Assembly: GCF_010975035.1 (NCBI RefSeq)
Contig: NZ_JAAIUV010000005.1
Coordinates: 85,653-149,652 of the forward strand
Direction of reading: 5' to 3'
DNA length: 64,000 nucleotides
Source of the DNA: Neobacillus thermocopriae
GTDB lineage: Bacteria > Bacillota > Bacilli > Bacillales > Cytobacillaceae
Shown: one piece after another, positions 29,134 to 36,913 of the stretch
Layout of the letters: every line of letters starts with the position of its first letter
Position numbering within the stretch: the stretch's first letter is position 1
Position numbers and translations under genes: made by a program
The notes under the pieces: model-generated
What the model saw: only the letters and a program-made list of their open reading frames with translations
Told to the model about the DNA's origin: nothing
Databases searched by the model: none

Positions 29134-30153
29134 TTATCCTAAAATACGTTGATAAATCGTTTTGGCATGAATCAAGTCTTTCGTTCCATGAATAAGGGCA
29201 CGCCCGTCTTGGAAAATGACCATCCGCTCACTACCCATTTCCACGGATAATAAATAAGGATTGCCCTTTACTTTATATCCAAGTGAAAGGAGTTGGGTAG
29301 CAAGTCTTTCCAATGAAATCTTCCCCTGGTTAGACGGTCGGATTTGAACAGTATCCCTCCCACATAAGACGGTCGATTTTGTCATATTTTCACGGTCTAA
29401 GTACGGGTATGTTCGATCCTCACCACATGACAAACAGCCAGCAAATTTCGCCTTTCCCATTTTTAAGCTAGTGTACTGATTCCTCCATAAATCAAAGCTG
29501 ACAAATGAAGTCCGGACAGCCTCCCAATCCTCCACAAGTATTTTCAATGCTTCTGCTGTTTGATGAGAGATGACCATTTGGACGGTTGGGGAAATGATGC
29601 CACCCGTATCACAAGTCATTCCCTGCAGAGGAATAGTGCGTAAAAGGCAATTTAAACAAGGGGTTTTACCAGGAATAATGGAAAAACTCATCCCAAAACT
29701 ACCGACACACGCTCCATAAATCCAAGGGACATTATATTTTTGGGAAATGTCGTTTATTATCATCCGCGTTTCAAAGTTATCCGTGGCATCAATCATGACA
29801 TTAACGTCACTTATAAGCTCCTCTAGCACTTCCGGAATAGCGTCATCAATCAATGCCCGAATCTCAACATCCGAATTAATAGCCCGTAGCCGTTTTTCCG
29901 CTGCCGCAGCCTTTGGCAACTTTTCAGAGACATCCTCTTCCGTATAAAGTTGTTGGCGCTGGAGGTTGCTTTCTTCCACATAATCCCTGTCAATAATGGT
30001 TATTTTCCCAACTCCGGCACGAGTGAGGATTTCAGCATTTCCTGACCCCAAGGCTCCGGCACCTATGATCAATACATGCTTATTTCTTATTTTCTCTTGT
30101 CCTTCACGGCCGATTCCGGAGAAAAGAATCTGTCTGGAGTAGCGTTCGTTCAT
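29134..30153 (-). CDS. moeB: Molybdopterin-synthase adenylyltransferase MoeB (ThiF family)
   Basis: Adenylates the C-terminal glycine of MoaD for sulfur loading. 339 residues with the E1-like fold: IIGAGALGSGNAEILTRAGV (nucleotide loop, ~30), conserved Arg in NLQRQQLYTEEDV, catalytic Asp region DATDNFETR (~130), and zinc pairs CLNC and CLSCG. About 85 residues follow the zinc site, as in other Bacillus MoeB-like proteins. Located 180 nt downstream of moaD on the same strand, which favours MoeB over ThiF; a role in thiamine sulfur transfer cannot be excluded. Confidence 0.85.
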   Translation of the reverse strand: MNERYSRQILFSGIGREGQEKIRNKHVLIIGAGALGSGNAEILTRAGVGKITIIDRDYVEESNLQRQQLYTEEDVSEKLPKAAAAEKRLRAINSDVEIRALIDDAIPEVLEELISDVNVMIDATDNFETRMIINDISQKYNVPWIYGACVGSFGMSFSIIPGKTPCLNCLLRTIPLQGMTCDTGGIISPTVQMVISHQTAEALKILVEDWEAVRTSFVSFDLWRNQYTSLKMGKAKFAGCLSCGEDRTYPYLDRENMTKSTVLCGRDTVQIRPSNQGKISLERLATQLLSLGYKVKGNPYLLSVEMGSERMVIFQDGRALIHGTKDLIHAKTIYQRILG

Positions 30154-30174
30154 ATTTTTTCTCCTTTCATATCA

Positions 30175-30227
30175 GAAAGCAAAAGCGCCTTGTTCAATCC
30201 AAAAGGGTTAGGCGCTGGAGCTGGAGC
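30175..30227 (+). repeat. Short structured intergenic repeat E
   Basis: GAAAGCAAAAGCGCCTTGTT and GGGTTAGGCGCTGGAGCTGG enclose a short loop, with GCGCC pairing GGCGC. It resembles the widespread Bacillaceae intergenic element with AAGCGC...GGCGCTGGAGCTGG ends and is related to the ends of copies A-D. Lies between moaD and moeB. Confidence 0.5.
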
Positions 30228-30335
30228 ATTCTCAAAAGCCAAACTTTGTAGTTGATTCTACGGTTTCCCTCTGTTTGTGTATTTGCTTCCAATTTTTCAA
30301 CAAGGTTTTTTTATAATTAAAATTTCCTATAACGA

Positions 30336-30569
30336 TCAGCCCCCACTGACTGGCGGAATAAAGGCAATCTCGTCTCCGTCTTGGATTACCTCATCATTAG
30401 AAGCAAATTCTTCATTAATCGCCGTCATTACCGTTTCCATTCGAGGCAGATGATATTTCTCCGTCAACTCTTCCTTTAACTCGCCGACAGTTTTCCCACT
30501 GGCATTGATCTCGATTAACTCCTTACCCACAGCATCACGTAGATGGGCAAAAAATAGCACTTTATTCAT
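30336..30569 (-). CDS. moaD: Molybdopterin synthase small subunit MoaD
   Basis: Ubiquitin-like sulfur carrier. The start at 30569 (MNKVLFFAHLRDAVGKE) is chosen because earlier in-frame codons lie deep in moaE; 77 residues is normal. The C-terminus ends IPPVSGG, the double glycine that is adenylated by MoeB and thiocarboxylated. It overlaps the moaE end by 8 nt, so the two synthase subunits are translationally coupled. Confidence 0.93.
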   Translation of the reverse strand: MNKVLFFAHLRDAVGKELIEINASGKTVGELKEELTEKYHLPRMETVMTAINEEFASNDEVIQDGDEIAFIPPVSGG

Positions 30570-31029
30570 GTAAATCATCCTCCTCGGGCTTGCCGCTTGG
30601 ATAGGCCTTTGTTTCAAGCTGGTTTCCTATCCATTCTTCGCCATCTTCCCAATGCTCTTTTTTCCAAATAGGAACTATTTCCTTAATCCGTTCAATAGCA
30701 TAGCGATTCGCTTCATATGCATCGGCACGGTGAGGCGTTGATACTGCAATGACGACTGCTACATCCGTAATATCCAAACGCCCGACCCGATGAGTAATCG
30801 CCACCTTTGAGCCTTGCCAACGTTCCTCAATTTCACGACCAATCTGCTCAAGCTTTTTGACCGCCATTGATTCATAAGCTTCATATATTAAAAATAGTGT
30901 TCTCTTTCCATGTGTTAATTCCCGGACAGTACCAATAAAGGTGGTAATCGCTCCTGCTTCGCGTTGGACCACCTTATCAATAACCTCTTGTATGTTGATT
31001 GGCTCCTTTGTAATTTCAAAAAACTTCAA
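30562..31029 (-). CDS. moaE: Molybdopterin synthase large subunit MoaE (TTG start)
   Basis: Catalytic subunit inserting two sulfurs into cPMP. 155 residues from a TTG at 31029, 7 nt after AGAGGTG. Conserved blocks: GAITTFIGTVRELTHGKRT, LIYEAYESMAVKKLEQIG, ITHRVGRLDITDVAVVIAVS, PHRADAYEANRYAIERIKE and the catalytic lysine region PIWKKEHWEDGEEWIG. Upstream is a decayed spacer separating it from mobA. Confidence 0.94.
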   Translation of the reverse strand: MKFFEITKEPINIQEVIDKVVQREAGAITTFIGTVRELTHGKRTLFLIYEAYESMAVKKLEQIGREIEERWQGSKVAITHRVGRLDITDVAVVIAVSTPHRADAYEANRYAIERIKEIVPIWKKEHWEDGEEWIGNQLETKAYPSGKPEEDDLHE

Positions 31030-31159
31030 CTAATTCACCTCTTATTTCAACCGTCATTAAAGGCAGTGGCTTAAAAAATATTCTGATTCACTCCAAAAAG
31101 CTTCGCTATTAATTAAACCTGCTCTGGCTTTTTAATAGAAAAATTTTACATAGTTCGTA

Positions 31160-31365
31160 TTAGAATTGATCCTGTACTATAAATCTATAAACATCCGTCT
31201 TCACACAATTTATATTATATTGCTTTGCCTTTCGATCAAGCAAATGAATGCCCGCTTTCCTCGCTTTTACGATTCCTTCAATAACGTTGTAGGAACTTTT
31301 TCATTTCTGTCCGCTTCCACTTCAACTCAAGATAATAAATGACGTTGTCCCATTCCCCACATTCT
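31160..31365 (-). pseudogene. Frameshifted coding remnant between mobA and moaE
   Basis: Directly after the mobA stop, one frame reads EWDNVIYYLELKWKRTEMKK through FLQRY and stops; a one-base shift continues as IEGIVKARKAGIHLLDRKAK and on to YRFIVQDQF then TAA. The joined ~68 residues look protein-like (charged, patterned) but have no start codon with a ribosome site. I do not recognise the family. It sits where B. subtilis carries further molybdenum cofactor genes, but does not resemble moeA or mobB to me. Could be chance. Confidence 0.35.
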
Positions 31366-31962
31366 CTATTCTATTTCAGCCCATTTCTTAGCTTTTTCAT
31401 ATTCTTCCGGACGGTTCATATTAAAAAAGATTCGATCCCAATCTATTAGCCCAAAACTTTCAAGTTCTTTTTCTGTTACAAACAATACATTTAATCTTCT
31501 AATCAGATCTTTCATCCGTAAATTTCCAGTCTTGATACAGTTCTCCGCTTCTTGTGCCACCGTTTTTTTGAAAACAGAAAATAATGGATGTTGCTTACCG
31601 TTAATGACAGGAATTACTGCATCATAATGAAGGCAACGCTTCACCATTTCCACAGCCAATTCCCCGGATAGAAACGGCATGTCACATGCTACAACGAGAT
31701 TTACATCATAATCGGAATACATTAAACCTGCATGCAGTCCTGCCATCGGACCCCTATCAGTGAAATAATCACAAGTAGTATTTAATTGTACAAATGAATA
31801 ATCTTCAGGATGATTTGTTACTAAAATGATTTCATGAAAATAAACCTTAAGCTTATCTCGAATTCTCTCTATATTAGTTTGCTCATTTATTCGCAGTAAG
31901 GCTTTATTCACACCCATTCTGCTTGATTTACCACCAGATAATATAATAGCTGCTGCATTCAT
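31366..31962 (-). CDS. mobA: Molybdenum cofactor guanylyltransferase MobA
   Basis: Attaches GMP to molybdopterin. The start at 31962 (MNAAAIILSGGKSSRMG) gives 198 residues, the usual length. Signature loop LSGGKSSRMGVNKALLRI, LVACDMPFLSGEL with the metal-binding Asp (~95), and AVIPVINGKQHPLFSVF (~130). The ribosome site is weak. Head of a minus-strand Moco group with moaE, moaD and moeB, interrupted by a 336-nt decayed gap. Confidence 0.9.
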   Translation of the reverse strand: MNAAAIILSGGKSSRMGVNKALLRINEQTNIERIRDKLKVYFHEIILVTNHPEDYSFVQLNTTCDYFTDRGPMAGLHAGLMYSDYDVNLVVACDMPFLSGELAVEMVKRCLHYDAVIPVINGKQHPLFSVFKKTVAQEAENCIKTGNLRMKDLIRRLNVLFVTEKELESFGLIDWDRIFFNMNRPEEYEKAKKWAEIE

Positions 31963-32180
31963 TTCACTCGTCTCTTTCTTTATCACCGACCGCAAGATAC
32001 TTGTACCAATAGTGCGGTCAAAGGCTTTTTTAAATGGTTTATATCCTTCATTCTATTATAGCCGCTGTAAACGCCGCAAATCTGTATTTTTCATCATATA
32101 ATCATCAAGTTCTGTTATATTCTATAAAATGATTTATAATAAAAAGGGGATGTACTTGAACGAATTAGGAGGTATACATA

Positions 32181-33017
32181 ATGACCATTAAAAAAGTAAT
32201 GACGATAGCTGGTTCAGATACGAGCGGTGGTGCAGGAATTCAAGCAGATTTAAAGACTTTTCAAGAGCTTGGAGTTTACGGCATGACTGCTTTAACGACC
32301 ATTGTAACCATGGATCCGAAAAACCATTGGTCACATAGTGTTTTTCCAATTGAAGTTTCAACACTTGAAAAACAAATTGAAACCATCCTTTCTGTTGGAA
32401 TTGATGCAATGAAGACAGGGATGCTTGGGACAGTTGAAATTATTGAATTAGCGGCTAAAACAATAGATGAAAACAAGATAGAACGCGTTGTCGTTGACCC
32501 TGTTATGGTATGTAAAGGGGAAGATGAAGTGTTAAATCCAGAAACAGCTGATGCCATGCGTGAGCTTCTACTTCCTCGTGCCTTAGTTGTCACACCAAAC
32601 CTATTTGAAGCAGGACAGCTTGCAGGGACAAAAACACCAAAAACTGTAGAAGAAATGAAGGATGCTGCTGTAAAAATCCATGCTTTAGGGGCAAAATACG
32701 TCCTAATTAAAGGTGGAAGCAAACTTCAAGTGGAGGATAAAGCCATTGACCTCCTTTATGATGGAAAAGAATTTACAATTTACGAATCACCTAAATACAA
32801 TACTACTTATACTCATGGAGCAGGCTGCACGTATTCTTCAGCGGTTACGGCCGAACTGGCAAAAGGAAAGTCTGTCTATGAAGCAGTTGAAGTGGCGAAG
32901 GAGTTTATTGCCGCAGCTATTGAACAGGGCTTCCGACTAAATGAATATGTAGGTCCGACATGGCACGGCGCTTACCGCAGCTCCAAATCGAAAACAGAGT
33001 ATTGCGTAGATTGCTAA
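32181..33017 (+). CDS. pdxK: Pyridoxine/pyridoxal/pyridoxamine kinase (PdxK, ThiD-like)
   Basis: Ribokinase-superfamily kinase; B. subtilis PdxK, formerly thought to be ThiD, phosphorylates B6 vitamers. 278 residues. Motifs: TIAGSDTSGGAGIQADLKTF (~10), VVVDPVMVCKGEDEVL, VTPNLFEAGQLAG, VLIKGGSKL, and the anion-hole/catalytic loop TYTHGAGCTYSSAVTAELAKG (~215). AGGAGG stands before the ATG. The CTYS cysteine is typical of the PdxK subgroup. HMP kinase activity cannot be excluded. Confidence 0.9.
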   Translation: MTIKKVMTIAGSDTSGGAGIQADLKTFQELGVYGMTALTTIVTMDPKNHWSHSVFPIEVSTLEKQIETILSVGIDAMKTGMLGTVEIIELAAKTIDENKIERVVVDPVMVCKGEDEVLNPETADAMRELLLPRALVVTPNLFEAGQLAGTKTPKTVEEMKDAAVKIHALGAKYVLIKGGSKLQVEDKAIDLLYDGKEFTIYESPKYNTTYTHGAGCTYSSAVTAELAKGKSVYEAVEVAKEFIAAAIEQGFRLNEYVGPTWHGAYRSSKSKTEYCVDC

Positions 33018-33033
33018 GCTGTGTCGCTCATAA

Positions 33034-33064
33034 GAGTCAAACAATTATGTTTGGCTCTTTTTTT
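33034..33064 (+). terminator. pdxK terminator
   Basis: GAGTCAAAC pairs with GTTTGGCTC (one G-U) and is followed by T7. Confidence 0.88.
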
Positions 33065-33212
33065 ATTGGCCCCTTTTGCCTTAAGGCATTTAAGTGATTC
33101 CATTCACTTCAATAGGCAGAGATTTCGCAATTTCTTCCTATTTTTAGTATGATAATTACAACATTAAGTATTAATAAAGTACCGTTTCATAAAGGGAAAG
33201 GAGGATTTGGTT

Positions 33213-33560
33213 ATGGAGTTCGTGGATGTAAAACGCGTTCAGGATCTCATTAATCATTTTGCCAATAAAGATGTTTATATTCACCTGGAAACTACCAATG
33301 GGGCCTATGCAACCCATTATGATCAATCCTTTTTTTCAGCAGGAGCCTACATCCGCAATGCCCTAGTCCGTTATGAACTAGGGAAAATTACTGGAAATGG
33401 GCCATACCGTGTCGGCTTAAAAATGAATATTGGTTGGATTTATGCAGAGGGAATTACTCACTTTGAAATTGATGAGTTAGGCCGCCTGCTTCTTGCCGGC
33501 CACGACCATAAAGGGAAGTTAGCCGTAGCTTTAGAAATCAGTCCAACTCCGTTTGAATAG
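33213..33560 (+). CDS. yojF: YojF family protein
   Basis: 115-residue protein of the YojF/DUF1806 family. ATG at 33213 follows AAGGAGG by 8 nt. Characteristic segments: VYIHLETTNGAYATHYDQS, AYIRNALVRYELGKITGNGP, YRVGLKMNIGWIYAEGITHF. Paired with bshB2 downstream as in B. subtilis yojF-yojG, suggesting an accessory role in bacillithiol metabolism; no activity can be read from the sequence. Confidence 0.88.
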   Translation: MEFVDVKRVQDLINHFANKDVYIHLETTNGAYATHYDQSFFSAGAYIRNALVRYELGKITGNGPYRVGLKMNIGWIYAEGITHFEIDELGRLLLAGHDHKGKLAVALEISPTPFE

Positions 33561-33642
33561 AAAATACGAAACACCCTTTTGTGAAAATGGATGGAGACTA
33601 GCCAATCCATTTTCAAAGCCTTAGCAGAAAGGAGTATTCACA

Positions 33643-34314
33643 ATGGAAAAAGAACGCCATGTCCTCGTTGTCTTTCCCCACCCAGATGATGAAGCTTTTG
33701 GAGTATCAGGAACGATTGCCACCTATATCAAAAGCGGAACGCCGGTTACGTATGCTTGTCTAACCTTAGGAGAGATGGGACGCAATATGGGGAATCCACC
33801 GTTTACAAACAGGGAAAATCTCCCCAAAATTAGAAAACAAGAATTACAAGAAGCGGCACGCATTTTAGGTATTCAAGACCTCCGAATGTTAGGATACCGG
33901 GATAAAACGATTGAATTTGAAGATGAAGAGAAGCTGACAAATACAATATCGTCATTAATTGATGAATTGAACCCGTCCCTAATCATTACTTTTTATCCCG
34001 GTTATTCTGTTCATCCGGACCATGACGCCACCGGTGCAGCGGTCGTCCGAGCCGTCGAAAAGCTACCAGCCGCCGCACGGCCGAAATTACACTGTGTCGC
34101 CTTTTCCAATGACTGTGTCGAAAAACTAGGTGAAGCCGATATCATTCGCGACATTAGCCCTGTTTTCGAGACCAAACTAGCTGCTATCAAAGCGCATCGC
34201 TCTCAAACCGAGCAAATGTTGGCCGACATGTCCGAAAAACTTAAAAACCAAGATCCTCAAGTGCTAGCCTGGATCAACAACGAACGGTTTTGGACCTATA
34301 AGTTTACAAAGTAA
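33643..34314 (+). CDS. bshB2: Bacillithiol biosynthesis deacetylase BshB2
   Basis: Removes acetyl from GlcNAc-malate in bacillithiol synthesis. 223 residues of the LmbE-like PIG-L fold. Zinc motif FPHPDDEAFGVSGTIA at residue ~12, second metal His in YSVHPDHDATGAAV (~125), and AIKAHRSQTEQM near the C-terminus. AGAAAGGAG precedes the ATG. Transcribed with yojF after an 82-nt gap. Confidence 0.92.
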   Translation: MEKERHVLVVFPHPDDEAFGVSGTIATYIKSGTPVTYACLTLGEMGRNMGNPPFTNRENLPKIRKQELQEAARILGIQDLRMLGYRDKTIEFEDEEKLTNTISSLIDELNPSLIITFYPGYSVHPDHDATGAAVVRAVEKLPAAARPKLHCVAFSNDCVEKLGEADIIRDISPVFETKLAAIKAHRSQTEQMLADMSEKLKNQDPQVLAWINNERFWTYKFTK

Positions 34315-34371
34315 CAAAAAAGGAACATTAATTAATACGATCATCCTTTAAAGAAATAAAGATTTTACACA

Positions 34372-34409
34372 AAAAAGGTGAATTTGAGTACCCTCAAATT
34401 CACCTTTTT
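34372..34409. terminator. Bidirectional terminator between bshB2 and the permease gene
   Basis: AAAAAGGTGAATTTGAG pairs with CTCAAATTCACCTTTTT around a 4-nt loop, a 17-bp perfect stem. Confidence 0.93.
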
Positions 34410-34457
34410 AATTCATTAAAGTTATTCGTGCTTGTTTATCAAACAAATGACAGGAAA

Positions 34458-35846
34458 TTAGCCTACTTTTCTCTCTGTTAATTGAAGATCTTCTGGTATA
34501 CGCTTGTTTATTCCGAAAGCATAGTAGCTAATTACCACAATAGCAAGGAATACCATACCTGCAATTAATGAGATACGAGTGTCATCATTGACCCACATAC
34601 CAACTAGTACTGCAACTAAATAAACAATTGTTAGATAGTTAGTAACAGGGGCCAAAGGCATTTTGAATGGATGGCTTGCCATTTTATCAGCATGAACTTT
34701 TCTGAAATTGATATGGCTGATTAAGATTACAAACCAAGGAACCATACCTGGAAGAACACTTGCAGAATAAACGTAAACAAACAGTTTTTCTGGTGCAATA
34801 TAACTTAGAAATACGCCGACACCAAGACCGATTAGTACGCCAAGTGTACCAAATAAAGGAACTCCACTCTTTGTAATTTTTGCAAATGCTTTTGGAGCTT
34901 GACCATTCACTCCAAGTGTATAAAGCATGCGCCCAGCACTATATATACCACTGTTACATCCAGACATCGCAGCCGTGATTACAACAAAGTTAATAATACC
35001 AGCTGCCGCTGTAATACCTATTTTTGCAAAAGTTGCTACGAACGGGCTTCCAATGGAATTTAATTGATCCCAAGGATAAACAGTAACAATGACAAAAATT
35101 GCACCAATATAGAAAACAAGGATACGCCAAATTGTACTTTGAATCGCAGTTCTTAATGTTTTCTGAGGATCTTTCGCTTCCCCAGCTGTAATCCCGATTA
35201 GCTCCACACCTTGATAAGAACCAACAACAAGTGCTAGAGCAAATAAGAATCCTTTCACTCCACCTGCAAAGAAACCGCCATGTTCCCAAAGGTTTGATAA
35301 GCCGATTGCTTCTCCTCCATTTCCAATACCGAAGAAGATCAGACCAAAACCAGCTACAATCATTAATATAATTGTGACAACTTTAATCATTGCAAACCAA
35401 AATTCAAATTCACCAAAAGACTTAACAGATATAAAGTTTGCTGCACCCAAAATAATCATTGCGATGAGTCCTGGAATCCATGCAGGAAGATTTGGATACC
35501 AATACTGCATATATTCACCGATCGCGATCACTTCTGCCATACCTACAATTACCCACTGGAACCAGTTACTCCATGCAGTCATATATCCTGCGAGTGGATG
35601 GATATACTTATAACCAAATGTTGCAAATGATCCTGTACTTGGTTCCAAATAAAGCATTTCACCCATAGCACGCATAATCATATATAAGAAAAGTCCTGTA
35701 ATGGCATATGCGAGCATAACGGATGGTCCCGTCCAACTTATGGTGCTAGAAGAACCCATAAAAAGACCAACACCAATGGTTCCGCCTAATGCAATCATTT
35801 GAATATGACGTGAACCTAATCCTCTTTGCAGTTCTTTGTTTGCCAA
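34458..35846 (-). CDS. APC-family amino acid permease
   Basis: 462-residue importer with 12 hydrophobic segments. The N-terminus reads [20 protein letters not shown] then [20 protein letters not shown], the amino acid permease signature of the AAT subfamily (RocE, AapA, ProY type), and [20 protein letters not shown] follows. The substrate cannot be fixed from sequence; proline, alanine, arginine or GABA carriers share these motifs. Monocistronic. A cre-like site lies 30 nt before the start codon, pointing to catabolite repression. Confidence 0.9.
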   Translation of the reverse strand: MANKELQRGLGSRHIQMIALGGTIGVGLFMGSSSTISWTGPSVMLAYAITGLFLYMIMRAMGEMLYLEPSTGSFATFGYKYIHPLAGYMTAWSNWFQWVIVGMAEVIAIGEYMQYWYPNLPAWIPGLIAMIILGAANFISVKSFGEFEFWFAMIKVVTIILMIVAGFGLIFFGIGNGGEAIGLSNLWEHGGFFAGGVKGFLFALALVVGSYQGVELIGITAGEAKDPQKTLRTAIQSTIWRILVFYIGAIFVIVTVYPWDQLNSIGSPFVATFAKIGITAAAGIINFVVITAAMSGCNSGIYSAGRMLYTLGVNGQAPKAFAKITKSGVPLFGTLGVLIGLGVGVFLSYIAPEKLFVYVYSASVLPGMVPWFVILISHINFRKVHADKMASHPFKMPLAPVTNYLTIVYLVAVLVGMWVNDDTRISLIAGMVFLAIVVISYYAFGINKRIPEDLQLTERKVG

Positions 35847-35875
35847 TTTATTTCCCCCTCTGCATTGTCATCAAT

Positions 35876-35889
35876 TGGAAACGCTTGCA
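35876..35889. promoter_or_regulatory. cre-like site upstream of the permease
   Basis: TGGAAACGCTTGCA matches 12 of 14 consensus cre positions and keeps the AACG core. It is in the leader about 30 nt before the start codon, a repressing location. Confidence 0.5.
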
Positions 35890-36372
35890 AATATAATTAA
35901 AAAAATTATTAAATTCCTTCCCCATATAGTATGATTTAAAATGCTAAAACTAATGTTGATAAGCTTCATCTAAAGAAGAAGGGATTCGATTTATATTTTA
36001 TAACTATATTAAAATACCGTCAATATTTTTCTGATAAAATGATTTTTCTAATTTTTTTGTAAATAGTACCAACTTGTTCCAATAGTTTACCTGACTTCAT
36101 ATAAGCAATACTACCGAATTATAACACAATACTTCATCACATTAAAGTGATTCTTCCCCTTTACTGACTCCATTTTTCCATTAGCTTTTCCTTCTCATCT
36201 TAGATGAAATTCTCACTTTTTCACGTTTATTACCTTTTTTAATTGATATTTTACTCTTCATTGATACTACCAAAAATTATTCAGATTCACAAAAAGTTCA
36301 ATTTTTTTAAACAGCATGATTTTAACCCTTGTGCTCCTCCCTTCACAAAACGTTCAAAATCCAATCCATATT
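35890..36372. other. Long AT-rich intergenic region between the permease and nos operon
   Basis: No credible gene. It contains a 16-nt inverted repeat ATCAC-N6-GTGAT (36136-36151) of unknown role and many A/T tracts. Permease promoter elements must lie in the left part, but none is convincing. Confidence 0.5.
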
Positions 36373-36388
36373 CGTGATGAACATCACT
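36373..36388. promoter_or_regulatory. FNR-like site upstream of the nos operon
   Basis: CGTGATGAACATCACT, that is cGTGA-N6-TCACt, matches the TGTGA-N6-TCACA FNR box at 8 of 10 defined positions. Its centre is about 70 nt before the nosC ATG, so a start site near 36422 would place it at -41.5, an activating position. Confidence 0.55.
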
Positions 36389-36449
36389 AATAAAAAAATT
36401 TCCAAAGATTAACATCAAATTGTTCAATTAAAAAAGGAGGAGGGCAAAC

Positions 36450-36893
36450 ATGAATAAAGCCATTATTAGCTTTGTACTCAGTGCCTTGCTTGGCTTTGGC
36501 CTGGGATATCTTGTCTTTGGCGTCATTATGGATACCAACGACAATGACGCGAAAATTACCCAGGCGGATCATCAAAAATCAATAACAGTCAAAGAAAGCA
36601 CTGAGCCAAAAGAGGAAGCCTCTGTAGCAACTCCTGAAAGTGACAATATTCTTAATCAAAAGGGCTGCTTGAGCTGCCATTCCGTTGATTCACTAGGTTT
36701 AAAAGGTGGTACAACAGGCCCTGATCTCTCTAATGCCTATGAAAATGTAGAAGGAAAACATGGCAAATCTATTGAGGAATTCTTAAAAGAACCTACATCT
36801 GCTGTTATGTCAAGTGTTATAAGCGGCAACCCGTTAACCGATGACGAACGCGTGAAAGTCATCGAGTTGCTCAAGAAAGCTTCAGAAAATTGA
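36450..36893 (+). CDS. nosC: Membrane-anchored cytochrome c of the nos operon
   Basis: 147-residue monoheme cytochrome c. Residues 5-27 form a membrane anchor (IISFVLSALLGFGLGYLVFG) with no lipobox; a charged linker follows; heme is bound at GCLSCHS (CxxCH at residues 73-77). Met120 in SAVMSSVISG is a candidate distal ligand. GGAGGAGG precedes the ATG. First gene of the operon, four nucleotides of its end overlapping the nosZ leader. It likely passes electrons from the quinol-cytochrome chain to NosZ on the outer face of the membrane, as proposed for Gram-positive nos clusters. Confidence 0.88.
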   Translation: MNKAIISFVLSALLGFGLGYLVFGVIMDTNDNDAKITQADHQKSITVKESTEPKEEASVATPESDNILNQKGCLSCHSVDSLGLKGGTTGPDLSNAYENVEGKHGKSIEEFLKEPTSAVMSSVISGNPLTDDERVKVIELLKKASEN

Positions 36894-36913
36894 TGGTTAA
36901 GGGGTGTAAATCA

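Noticed and set aside
31030..31159. moeA or mobB fragment
   Set aside because: The remnant and flanking sequence show none of the MoeA or MobB motifs (for example the MobB P-loop).
32276..32722. 148-codon minus-strand frame
   Set aside because: Fully inside pdxK on the opposite strand; pdxK motifs are intact.
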